NCBI GenBank assembly: GCA_026416955.1
Contig: JAOAEE010000042.1
Coordinates: 24,748-88,747, forward strand
Length of the DNA stretch: 64,000 nt
Source of the DNA: Ignavibacteria bacterium
Lineage (GTDB): Bacteria > Bacteroidota > Ignavibacteria > Kapaibacteriales > UBA2268
Direction: 5' to 3'
Part shown: in pieces, positions 44,501 to 52,743 of the stretch
How the letters are laid out: each line of letters opens with the position of its first letter
Numbering within the stretch: position 1 is the first letter of the stretch
Translations under genes and position numbers: made by a program
The notes under the pieces: generated by a model
Seen by the model: the letters and a program-made list of their open reading frames with translations, nothing else
The model's database searches: none
What the model was told of the DNA's origin: nothing

Positions 44501-47500
44501 ATGGTCGGCATACTTCGTTTCTGCCAACAAAGGATTTGTTGTGGGTGCCCAAGGTACTATTCTTGTAACTACTGATGGTGGAAATACTTGGGATGTTCGT
44601 TTTGCCAATACATATGCAACACTTAAGGATGTTTACTTCTCCGACTTAAATACTGGTTACATTGTTGGTGGATGGGGTACTATTCTCAAAACTACCAATG
44701 GTGGTGACTCTTGGGCGAAAATATTCGAAGACCCACAATATAGTTTCAATAAAGTCTACTTCACATCCCAAACCACTGGTTATGTATTCGGTGAATATGG
44801 ATTAGCCTGGAAGACTATAGATGGTGGTGCAAATTGGACACCACTAAATATTGGTAGTAATTACAGTGTATATGGTGCTATTTTCCCAACAACTCAATGG
44901 GGTTTCATTTCTGGCGATTATGGGTTATTGAAACGCACTCTTGATGGTGGTTCAACCTGGAGCGATATTAAACCTGCAGATGCTCGTTATGTTGATGTTG
45001 TTCGAAAGAATTGGGATACCGATCTTCCCGAAAATGGGATTGGACTTGGTGGTGCAATATATATATTAGATGTTGTAGACGATAATCGTGTAAATAGAGT
45101 CGATACTGTCTTCTTCAATAGAGTAAGAATTCAAAATAATAAGGCATTTACTGGTGCTGCTGTATATTCAGATAATTTCAATTTAAGATTAGTTTTCAAT
45201 CGTTCGCTTATTACAGGAAACGAAGCATATTCAATGATTGGCTACGACCAAAATGTTATTACCGGTCCAGTTAAAAGAGATAATAATAGAAATATTACTC
45301 ATAACCCAGCCTCGAGCGACCTTGCTGGAGCAATTCTTTATGGTGAAATTGTTGGACCATTACCATCAACATTGGCACCGGTTGCAGCAAACTCGATTTA
45401 CAACAACAAGGCTCGCTTCTTAATTCGATTGCCTGATGCACCAAATTCGAAAGGCGTTCTTGCTGGGCAAAAAGCTGGCTTCGGCGGTACTGATACTTTG
45501 AGAGGTAATTACTGGGGTAGAACAGAAGCTAATGTTGTACTTTCAGTAGTCTATCAAAAGAAGATTATTGCCATAAATGGTAGGGACACAATTTATGCCG
45601 AGCCTGCCCAAATGGAGACCTTCTTTGTTGACTCTGACTTCAATCCAAAGAATCAAACTTATTTGAAGTTTATGTATCCTGCGACAGCAGACCCGCGCGA
45701 ACAAGGACCATTTGAATCTACACACAAATATACATATCGACCAATACCATTAACAAACGGGGCTGATGAAAACACTCCAGGTCAATACAGTATACCAGAA
45801 AAAGTTTTAATGTCTGGTCTTGTATACGACTTATACGACAAAGGAACCGACATTAAAGTTGCCGACTATTCAAATAGAAGAATGGTTCCTATCGAGGACT
45901 TTGCAGTAGGTATTCCACCCATTTTAAGGAAGTTCACAGACCCAAGCAAGCCCTCGTACAATAAATATGTAAAACGATGGATTCGCGACCCATTCGTTGC
46001 CGAAGCCCGAGACCAAAATGGACAATTGAAATATCCATTTATTGCTGCAATGCAAGATGAATTCCGTCCAGATAAAAATGGTGAATATTACCATCCAATT
46101 GGTTATCCATTGTTCCTCGAAGCACAAGTTAATTATGATGGTTTAGCAGAGCGTTCAAATCACGACCCAAGATTGTTGAATGAATCAGTATTCTTTGTAA
46201 TAAATGAAACAACTGGCGATTATATCCGAGTAACATTGAAACAAGTTGATGAAAATGCACCTTACCGAGAAATCTTCCGAGCACGTGTAGAACTTGTCCC
46301 AGACTCGACAAACAGAAATCCAAACACGACGATTCGCCGTTCCGAAGAAGGATTATATAATCTTGGAACTGGTGCATATTTGTTGCAACAATTACGCTGG
46401 AACCCAGAAAAAGAGGATAGAGGTGCATTGCCCGGTCGAAGATATCACGCAACGACTACTTCGTTTGGAAAAGTTCCTAACTTGTTCTCTAATAGACCAT
46501 CTATGCCACCTTCTAATCAAGGCAACCAAACATTCTACGCTGGTGAAAGATATCGTGCATTACCAGTCGATACTGGCGACATCGTTCGAGTTGTTTCAAG
46601 AACTGTCCTTTGGAGAGAAGGCGTTGTTCCCGCTTATGATGGTGGAATAAGCTTCAAGATTGTAGGTTCGACAGAACCTCCAGTTTGGACTGGTAATATA
46701 GTTAAATTGCAAACAGATACTATTGTAAAGATCGTCCCATCCGAATTTCCAAGTCGTGCAGGTAAGAACGATACATTAAAACTTGTTGAATTCTTGCATA
46801 CTATTTTCCTAACAGAGGATAGAGAGTATCCTCAATATCCAGGTACCTATTCTGGCTTGCGACCCGAAGAAGGACAAGGACGCGATAGTATCTTGAGTGT
46901 TACTGCAATGGATACAAATAAATATTTCGACCCAAGGTCCTTCTTATTCCCAAATAGGTACTCAAGATTAACTTATCATTGGCGGGTTGACCCAACAACA
47001 GGATTGGCTCGATGGTTACTTGTCGATACAATTCCTGCCGGCGACCAAACAGTGGTTAATCCCAAAGATAATGCACTTGGCTACCTTGTGTTCCGTGGTA
47101 AACCCATTAATCCATACGTGGTTCCCGGAGGTGAGTGGGTTATTGTCCGTGCTGAAAATTATCCACCAGCATTCCGTGTAATTGATTCTCTGAAAGCTGC
47201 TGGAGTAAGCCAAGATACAATCGATAAGTTTATCTATACATTTGCTCCATATCTAAATGCTTATGTCTACGATGTACCAAATGCTCGCTACTTGCAACAG
47301 GATACGATTTTGAATGGTGGACAATACTTCACAGAATATTCGTTCCGTATCTTTGTAATTGATAGCGTACCTCGATTTATGGACTGGGTTGAAACACCAG
47401 AGGAAGCCGAAAACCAAGCAGAAACAATTTACAAGAGAATTGACCGAAATGGTACAAATCTTGTTCCTTATGTTATATACAAACCTTCAGTTTATACTTG

Positions 47501-49637
47501 TGGTATGACAGAAGACAACAAGTTGAAGGCTAACTTGACCAATAAATTAAGATTCCAAGTAGACTTCAACACTGACGACGAATTGGAAGACCTCGCCGCA
47601 GAAACTCTTGAACCCAAAGGTTGGGACTTCCGCTATGGCAAGACTGCATATGGATTTATGAACATTGCTGTCAGGAATCGTGACTGGTGGAACAATCCGG
47701 GCGATACCACAGTTATCGATACCACTACCTACGACCAAAACTTCGACGGAAGAAAGAATGAACAAGTTATTACCCAAACTCGTCCAATCTGGATGGGGAA
47801 TCAATATCTAATGAAATATGGAACTGACAACCAACCCGACCCATTTGGCGTCGATTTAACCACGCGAGGTCAAATTAATATTCGAATTGATTCTGCTGTT
47901 GCTTGGAATTTATTGAAAATTACCCCGCAAGTACGTTATCACAATGCATTAAATACAGATACTGTATTTACTATTGTAGTAAACGATGGGCACGGTGGAA
48001 TTAACTTCCTGTCGATGCCTGTCTTTGTTAACGTTGCCCCAATAATTCTAACTCAAACATTACCCCCAGCCAAAGAAGATGTAGATTATAATCCTCAGTT
48101 GATTGACTCGAGCAAGATGATTAAAGTATACGACCCGAACTTTGGTCAAACACACGAATTCGAACTTATTTATCCAGATTATCCAGAAGACCAAATTCCA
48201 CGAGACCCATGCTTCCCAGAGGCTGGTGTTTGGAATTTGAGTGGCTTGAAAACAACACCACGATGGTTAAAGATTAATCGAGTTAGCGGGTTACTCTATG
48301 GTAAACCGGGTGTTACCGATGCACCAAAGACCGAGCAAGTTGTAGTAGCTGTTTGGGATATTGTTAACGGCGAGAGACAATTGTCTGCAATTAAAGTTCT
48401 AACACTCTTTGTCGACTCGACAAATCATAAACCAAGAATCACAAATGCACCGAAAGTTGTTTGCGTCGAGATTGGCAAACCCTACAGCGATACATTGCTC
48501 GTTTGGGACTATGATTTGAAACGAACACCTGTAACCGAAGAACTCACCTTACGTGTAATTCGACCTGCTGGATTTACACTTGAGCCAAGCGTTATTCGTG
48601 GCACACTTGCTAAAGATACAGTAAAAGTTTTGATTAAAACAAACGCATTCCCAGATGCACGCGACCCGGATGGAAAAGTAACAATCTTCGTAGAGGTTAC
48701 TGATGCAAGTGGTGCAAGAGATACATTGATTTATCGAGTAGAAGTTTCGAAACCAACTGACTTTACTTGCCGACTCAAGATAGAAAATACCTTCCCGGGC
48801 AACATTCCGGGCGATGGTAAGAGTGCTTGGCAAGAACTTGTATTCGGTACTGCACCAACTGACGCTACTACTGGTGAAGGACTTGACGGCGAGCCTATAG
48901 GAACACTTGATGCTGCTTATTGTGAATATGAATTACCTTCAATTCCACCAGTAGACGTGTTCGATGCTCGTTGGACAATCTCTCTTACCAATGGTACATT
49001 GAGAAATATATTCCCAAGAGCAAAGAATGCACCCGATATTCGAGTTTATAAGGGTCGATTCCAAGCCGGTGGTGTTGTAGGAAATACTTCTACCTTCTAT
49101 CCAGTTTCTATCCGCTGGGCAAAGAATGAAATTCCCGATAAGAACGATGTGCAAAAGAACCCAACTGGTGGTCAATGGTTCATCCGAGATGACAAATCTA
49201 ATGGAAACGTCTTCAATTACAATATGAAGACTGGTGAAGGATATCCAGTAGACGGCGATATCAAGATAATTGATGAAGGTCAATACTGGCGAGTACAAAT
49301 TGGTCGTGACAATATTACAGGATTCTTAATTGTCCACGACTGGGTAAGTTCCGTTGAAACACCAGATAACGCTGTGTTCGGAATTACATCGGTAAGTCCT
49401 AACCCAGTTACAAACAATGCTAAAGTAATGTTTGGATTGTCCGAAGCAGGTAATGTCCGAATTGATTTAGTTGATGCATTGGGTAATGTTGTTGCTACCG
49501 TAATTAATGGTTACTTTGGTGCTGGACAATATACCGAAACTTGGAATGTTCCGAACGAAGTTGCAAGTGGAGTTTACTTCTTGCGTTTGACAAGTGGTAG
49601 CAAGATGTACAATTATCCAGTTAATATTATTAGGTAA
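41586..49637 (+). CDS. Giant (2,683 aa) secreted beta-helix / Ycf48-like propeller protein with T9SS sorting domain
   Basis: AGGAGGAG just before the ATG and a clean signal peptide (ending TYAQ, residue 24) fix the start. Order: a right-handed beta-helix region (about 60-800) with at least eight GGAI/GGAL/GGAV turns; seven Ycf48-like propeller blades (about 845-1130; VGxxGTIxKTTxxGxxW); a second beta-helix stretch (about 1145-1260, GLGGAIYILD); a long unassigned stretch; cadherin/dystroglycan-like repeats (about 2145-2390, WLKINRVSGLLYGKPG); and the type-A T9SS domain (about 2598-2683, SVSPNPVTNNAKVMFGL to VASGVYFLRL). It is a likely surface adhesin or matrix protein. No catalytic residues were recognised. 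First gene of a surface-protein island. Confidence 0.9.
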   Translation: MQRLLRLSLFLVLLGIITFNTYAQPQAFVSGRVAPGDVRVFVKDTVYIINRDFVIGGTLIIEPGTTIRFYPNGRLIDSVGGRIIADGFATASYTPNPGGLNPTDIPGSSRNPYNWDGYSDLNYFLYSGVVNVGTQRDLTIHPNKYNYMFGVVLNKNTRTFSNWPEVAIPLSGNQALLPFEYAIMFYAARLQNDPTNDHNLWLYPWKRYGGRDVNIVPAKIRFIGQPENNFSREWGHIVILPGARAAFFRNCSFEGFRKDITVGNKPFYGTDLGATWTNLNETLAKLTNGTGGVITSLSSRLWLLNCEFRNNMARHRGGALALLQAPDGYPVDPIVNTLPNYPPDKNPNYVERTGEISKILRDIPIKAYDLIDESSTEPLTGFQRQSIEDGRLALLLGRIRNVKFENNYVQLANVRTRLIGNPPIPVVTDATDEPASYPQQFGNQAFGGAIYLAGRNDQYGQDTRIEVGLGINNSIKTTSRGTIVFPNGDTFEATGNTASNYQNNGNTQGARGGAIYVGANTSLIVAGKFISNETYVKYLQDSITGTNSGYFSRGGAIFVENTYGRLQVRGGPQRDALGNETQFVNNRSGSGGAIFVDGNAYPEMSPIIGGSDVSPITRDYGFNIKFIGNTATAFGGAIYTARNMTIVGAGGVEANAVIGYGGNYPVLFENNRAGFGGGAVEIHIPQGSLLIPPQQRAVELRRVQFINNVVGQGVAQINKPYIRGGGAMYTVGADLNVVKGVQFIANKVYNGNGGALAMVNPEFNTKRYFVTDVDNVTIDPNTMLALDFTSTDDIFTYKTYSTRYYPDTRMLTQFLDNEIIVEQSVLQTQSGSGTTQIEAGTEQTVADLYDVAFYEPSSGFAVGHYGTIIKITQGGDKWQYTNYSQPYRLMAITFKGNNGFIVGDRGVILKTENNGSTWREVMPAIYSYVLNDVFFPTATVGYAVGSNGMILKTTDAGETWTQVGIGITTNTLWSAYFVSANKGFVVGAQGTILVTTDGGNTWDVRFANTYATLKDVYFSDLNTGYIVGGWGTILKTTNGGDSWAKIFEDPQYSFNKVYFTSQTTGYVFGEYGLAWKTIDGGANWTPLNIGSNYSVYGAIFPTTQWGFISGDYGLLKRTLDGGSTWSDIKPADARYVDVVRKNWDTDLPENGIGLGGAIYILDVVDDNRVNRVDTVFFNRVRIQNNKAFTGAAVYSDNFNLRLVFNRSLITGNEAYSMIGYDQNVITGPVKRDNNRNITHNPASSDLAGAILYGEIVGPLPSTLAPVAANSIYNNKARFLIRLPDAPNSKGVLAGQKAGFGGTDTLRGNYWGRTEANVVLSVVYQKKIIAINGRDTIYAEPAQMETFFVDSDFNPKNQTYLKFMYPATADPREQGPFESTHKYTYRPIPLTNGADENTPGQYSIPEKVLMSGLVYDLYDKGTDIKVADYSNRRMVPIEDFAVGIPPILRKFTDPSKPSYNKYVKRWIRDPFVAEARDQNGQLKYPFIAAMQDEFRPDKNGEYYHPIGYPLFLEAQVNYDGLAERSNHDPRLLNESVFFVINETTGDYIRVTLKQVDENAPYREIFRARVELVPDSTNRNPNTTIRRSEEGLYNLGTGAYLLQQLRWNPEKEDRGALPGRRYHATTTSFGKVPNLFSNRPSMPPSNQGNQTFYAGERYRALPVDTGDIVRVVSRTVLWREGVVPAYDGGISFKIVGSTEPPVWTGNIVKLQTDTIVKIVPSEFPSRAGKNDTLKLVEFLHTIFLTEDREYPQYPGTYSGLRPEEGQGRDSILSVTAMDTNKYFDPRSFLFPNRYSRLTYHWRVDPTTGLARWLLVDTIPAGDQTVVNPKDNALGYLVFRGKPINPYVVPGGEWVIVRAENYPPAFRVIDSLKAAGVSQDTIDKFIYTFAPYLNAYVYDVPNARYLQQDTILNGGQYFTEYSFRIFVIDSVPRFMDWVETPEEAENQAETIYKRIDRNGTNLVPYVIYKPSVYTCGMTEDNKLKANLTNKLRFQVDFNTDDELEDLAAETLEPKGWDFRYGKTAYGFMNIAVRNRDWWNNPGDTTVIDTTTYDQNFDGRKNEQVITQTRPIWMGNQYLMKYGTDNQPDPFGVDLTTRGQINIRIDSAVAWNLLKITPQVRYHNALNTDTVFTIVVNDGHGGINFLSMPVFVNVAPIILTQTLPPAKEDVDYNPQLIDSSKMIKVYDPNFGQTHEFELIYPDYPEDQIPRDPCFPEAGVWNLSGLKTTPRWLKINRVSGLLYGKPGVTDAPKTEQVVVAVWDIVNGERQLSAIKVLTLFVDSTNHKPRITNAPKVVCVEIGKPYSDTLLVWDYDLKRTPVTEELTLRVIRPAGFTLEPSVIRGTLAKDTVKVLIKTNAFPDARDPDGKVTIFVEVTDASGARDTLIYRVEVSKPTDFTCRLKIENTFPGNIPGDGKSAWQELVFGTAPTDATTGEGLDGEPIGTLDAAYCEYELPSIPPVDVFDARWTISLTNGTLRNIFPRAKNAPDIRVYKGRFQAGGVVGNTSTFYPVSIRWAKNEIPDKNDVQKNPTGGQWFIRDDKSNGNVFNYNMKTGEGYPVDGDIKIIDEGQYWRVQIGRDNITGFLIVHDWVSSVETPDNAVFGITSVSPNPVTNNAKVMFGLSEAGNVRIDLVDALGNVVATVINGYFGAGQYTETWNVPNEVASGVYFLRLTSGSKMYNYPVNIIR

Positions 49638-49643
49638 AACAAA

Positions 49644-49677
49644 TTGGCTTGCCTCGAGTTTTCGGGGCAAGCCCAAT
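49644..49677. terminator. Strong hairpin between the giant protein gene and the dockerin-like gene
   Basis: G49646-A49657 pairs with T49662-C49673, 12 bp with a GTTT loop, seven bases past the stop codon. There is no T run behind it, so it may act as an RNA-stabilising 3' end or a partial terminator rather than a full stop. Confidence 0.55.
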
Positions 49678-49720
49678 GAGTATGGAAAGAAAGTATTATT
49701 TAATAAATAGGAGTAGTGAA

Positions 49721-51571
49721 ATGAAAAAAATCTTCGGACTAACTGTAGGGATAGCAACAGCAATTATCTTAATGTTGTCCTTGCAGATTACAGCGAATGC
49801 ACAAGTGTACGGGGATTTTGATACCGTTCGTCAAATTCGAAATGTTCCGTACGAACCACTTGAAGATGGTATCGAAATTCCACCCTCTGCGTTTGGATTG
49901 CCACCAATGTGGTTGCAAGACCTAGATGATGGGTACTCATTCCCAAATGGAATTGATATTGGATTTCCTTTTGAATTTGGTGGTGAGGTCTACACAAGAC
50001 TTTGGGTTTGTATCAATGGTTTCGTAACATTTTCGCAACCACCATTAGTTCCCGCGAAAGACCCAACAGCACTCTTCTATATGAACGCTTCATATCCAAA
50101 AAATGTTCTTGCACCTTATTGGGGCGACCATTACTACCATACAGACGTCGAAAGATTTAATGGTTACAAACCAACCAAAATTTATTACAAGTCGGATCCA
50201 GACCGCGGTGTATTCATTGTAGAATGGAGGTTCTTAAATATTAATGATGTTAATGTTAAGTCGAGTATCGCAACTTTTCAATTAAGGTTGTATAAGTCCC
50301 AAGACCCCTATTCCGCTCAAGGAGATATTGAATTTGCTTATGGTCAAGTTGGTGGCAATGAATATACTAATGACACAAGAGTTATTACAAGAAATGCATC
50401 GGTTGGAATCAAAGGAGAATTCGACCCTGCTGACTTTTTGAATGGCCTTGAATATGGAAAATCCCCCGCTATTGCAAAATCAAGTATGAAGCTGACGAAC
50501 GAATGGGCACCTAGTGGTGGAACCGACTATAGAATTAGGTTCCGAGCTATGGCAAGGTTCAACGTAGAGGAATTCTGGGGCGATGGTGATGTCGACTTAT
50601 CCAAGGGATATAATCGAAAGCACTATAATATGCCTCAAAGTAGGTATGTTACCGTAAATGATGCGCGATTGATATTAAGAAGCGTTGCTACTGGAATTCC
50701 ACTTGATAGCGTTCGAAGACGCGAAGCATATCACGGTGATGTTAATCACAATGGTAGATATTATTACAATCAATTTGGAGTTCGTAAAGAGATTCGCTGG
50801 AGAAATAAATACTATGGTGATAGTTTACCGGGAGAAATTGGCTCTATAAAACAGATATTCTACCAAGCTAATGAATACGATGCCGCATTGATTTTGCATT
50901 ACATTTCTGCAAGAATTCCAGAACTACCTTGGTTGTACGATACAATTCCCCAATATGGTAAAATCGACGCAAGAGAAATTGCTAATAATATTATTTTCGG
51001 AGAATTTGAGTTAATAAATAATCAAGTTCGTGTACCAATTTATTTAAACGGTGACTTTGCTGGACCACTTTCGATTTACTTAGAAATGAATGAACCATTC
51101 ACCATCGTGAAAAACAATTCATCTCTTGAAGTCGATTATCAAAGTGGTCGAGGAGTTATTGCTGGGAGTGGAGAATTTTCTTCCAATATTCCAATTGCTT
51201 ATTTAACATTTGAGAAACCATCATTGGTTCTTGATAGAGTGTTTGTAAGGTTCAATGAAAATCAAAAGAATCCAATTTTCTTGCTTGGAAAAGTTAAAGA
51301 AAACGACAATATTAATGCTGTTAATATCCTTGATAATGGTACAAAATCGCCAGTTGTTAATTTGAATATCGCAATACCCGGTTCGTATAATGTTGAGGTT
51401 CTTGATGCTTCTGGTAAAGTTGTGTATAGCTCTGTGTTTAATATCAATGGTTTAAGTAATTTTAATTTGGATTGGAATACTGAAGAAGCTAATATTGGAA
51501 GCGGAGTTTATTTCGTACGACTAACAGGTAATGGTACCAATATTGTTGAAAAGATTATCATTATTAAGTAA
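49721..51571 (+). CDS. Secreted T9SS protein with dockerin-like repeats and cohesin-like domain
   Basis: 616 aa from the ATG at 49721 (AGGAG upstream); the frame before it starts inside the hairpin. Signal peptide about 1-27 (ending ANAQ). A large N-terminal beta domain (about 60-275) with GVFIVEWRFLNIND and DIEFAYGQVG. Two dockerin-like calcium segments: GDGDVDLSKGYN ... VTVNDARLILRSVATG and GDVNHNGRYYYNQFG ... EYDAALILHYISARI, both with long insertions between loop and helix. A cohesin-like beta-sandwich (about 430-530) and a type-A T9SS domain (NVEVLDASGKVVY, GSGVYFVRL) complete it. It could bind cohesin-like proteins encoded next door. Confidence 0.8.
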   Translation: MKKIFGLTVGIATAIILMLSLQITANAQVYGDFDTVRQIRNVPYEPLEDGIEIPPSAFGLPPMWLQDLDDGYSFPNGIDIGFPFEFGGEVYTRLWVCINGFVTFSQPPLVPAKDPTALFYMNASYPKNVLAPYWGDHYYHTDVERFNGYKPTKIYYKSDPDRGVFIVEWRFLNINDVNVKSSIATFQLRLYKSQDPYSAQGDIEFAYGQVGGNEYTNDTRVITRNASVGIKGEFDPADFLNGLEYGKSPAIAKSSMKLTNEWAPSGGTDYRIRFRAMARFNVEEFWGDGDVDLSKGYNRKHYNMPQSRYVTVNDARLILRSVATGIPLDSVRRREAYHGDVNHNGRYYYNQFGVRKEIRWRNKYYGDSLPGEIGSIKQIFYQANEYDAALILHYISARIPELPWLYDTIPQYGKIDAREIANNIIFGEFELINNQVRVPIYLNGDFAGPLSIYLEMNEPFTIVKNNSSLEVDYQSGRGVIAGSGEFSSNIPIAYLTFEKPSLVLDRVFVRFNENQKNPIFLLGKVKENDNINAVNILDNGTKSPVVNLNIAIPGSYNVEVLDASGKVVYSSVFNINGLSNFNLDWNTEEANIGSGVYFVRLTGNGTNIVEKIIIIK

Positions 51572-52721
51572 AGTTGTTGCGGTACTTGTCTGGCTGGCCG
51601 TAATGGCTAGCCAGACAGGAATATCGCAAAGGAAAGCAAACTGCGAGTTAAGTATTTATGGTTCTTTGAAAATTGATGTGTGCGGGAATGAAAATCAAAG
51701 AAGGTTCATTCTCGTAATGAGTATAGGAAATGTTTTACGAAGCGATAGCCTATTTGGATTTAATTTCCAGATTAGTTATAGTAAAGACAAAGTCAAAATA
51801 ACCGATGCATTGTATATTAATACCCTTGCAGAGTTTTTTGATACAAAGGCTGTATCGATTAATTCAAAGGAAGGGAAAATAACTGGATATGCAATATTAA
51901 TGGGTATGCATCCAGTGTATGGGAATAGACCTTTAATTGCTTTTAATGGTTTATGGATTTCTGAATGTCCAGATACTGCTATTTTTAGTGTTGACTTTAT
52001 TGAATTTACTGACGAGTTCAAGATTAATATCGATAGTCTTAAACCAACTATGTTATATGGAGAGGTATTGTATTCGAAAGATAAAGTTTTCGAACTTAAG
52101 GCAAACAAAGACACAATATCCTCGAAAGATAGTTCTGTATTTTTTGATATTAATGTTAAGGTGCCGAAAAATTCAAGGTTAAATGAGTTTAGAATAAATG
52201 TTATTTCAGATTTTGATGCAATTAAAATCGATTCTGTTAGGTCGCTTGGAAACGATATTGAATTTAGTAAGTATCAACTAATGGGAATTGATAAAATTGA
52301 CACTTTTAAAACTTTCTTTAACGTTAAGTATGATAGTGGAAAAACTAATGTGGTAAGGTTCTATATCACAAACAACAAACCCAATGAATTTGTTAAAATA
52401 ATTTTTGAACCAGAGTACGATAAAAACTGTAAATGTGTTTATGAGAATACAAATGATACTCTTTTGACATTTTATGAAAAAATAATAAACAATTTTAAAG
52501 AGGAAAATAATTTTTTTGAAATAGATTTAGTTAACAATGTAAACATAATAATTTATGATATGATAGGAAGGATAGTAAAAGAGTTAGATTTTGGGCAAGG
52601 TTTTTATGGATATGAGGAATTAGAAAGTGCATTTAAAAATTTACCTAAGGGAATTTATTATGTTGTTTTATTTAACAAAAACAAGAGATTCAATAAAAGA
52701 GAAATATATGTTAATTATTAA
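51531..52721 (+). CDS. Secreted T9SS protein with cohesin-like domain
   Basis: 396 aa. The ATG at 51531 overlaps the previous gene by 41 bases; TTG at 51543 or 51546 are alternatives that keep the signal peptide KRLSLLSKVVAVLVWLAVMA. Residues about 35-190 resemble a cohesin-type fold (GFNFQISYSKDKVKITDALY, SVDFIEFTDEF). A further beta region (about 195-300) and a C-terminal sorting-like segment follow (NIIIYDMIGRIVKELDF, LPKGIYYVVLF). A 12-bp hairpin at 51588-51616 lies inside the signal-peptide codons. It is expected at the cell surface together with the dockerin-like protein upstream; the exact start is uncertain. Confidence 0.7.
   Translation: MVPILLKRLSLLSKVVAVLVWLAVMASQTGISQRKANCELSIYGSLKIDVCGNENQRRFILVMSIGNVLRSDSLFGFNFQISYSKDKVKITDALYINTLAEFFDTKAVSINSKEGKITGYAILMGMHPVYGNRPLIAFNGLWISECPDTAIFSVDFIEFTDEFKINIDSLKPTMLYGEVLYSKDKVFELKANKDTISSKDSSVFFDINVKVPKNSRLNEFRINVISDFDAIKIDSVRSLGNDIEFSKYQLMGIDKIDTFKTFFNVKYDSGKTNVVRFYITNNKPNEFVKIIFEPEYDKNCKCVYENTNDTLLTFYEKIINNFKEENNFFEIDLVNNVNIIIYDMIGRIVKELDFGQGFYGYEELESAFKNLPKGIYYVVLFNKNKRFNKREIYVNY
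51588..51616. promoter_or_regulatory. Hairpin inside the signal-peptide region of the cohesin-like gene
   Basis: GTCTGGCTGGCC (51588-51599) and GGCTAGCCAGAC (51605-51616) pair with one G/A mismatch and a 5-base loop, 17 bases past the stop of the dockerin-like gene. It resembles the 3' hairpins after neighbouring T9SS genes but sits within the next reading frame, so it may be an attenuator or processing site. Confidence 0.5.
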
Positions 52722-52743
52722 TTGTTCACAATTGGGAGGTTTT

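Noticed and set aside
51603..51620. ATG at 51603 as the real start of the cohesin-like gene
   Set aside because: It would avoid the hairpin but remove the signal peptide, which all neighbouring T9SS cargos have.
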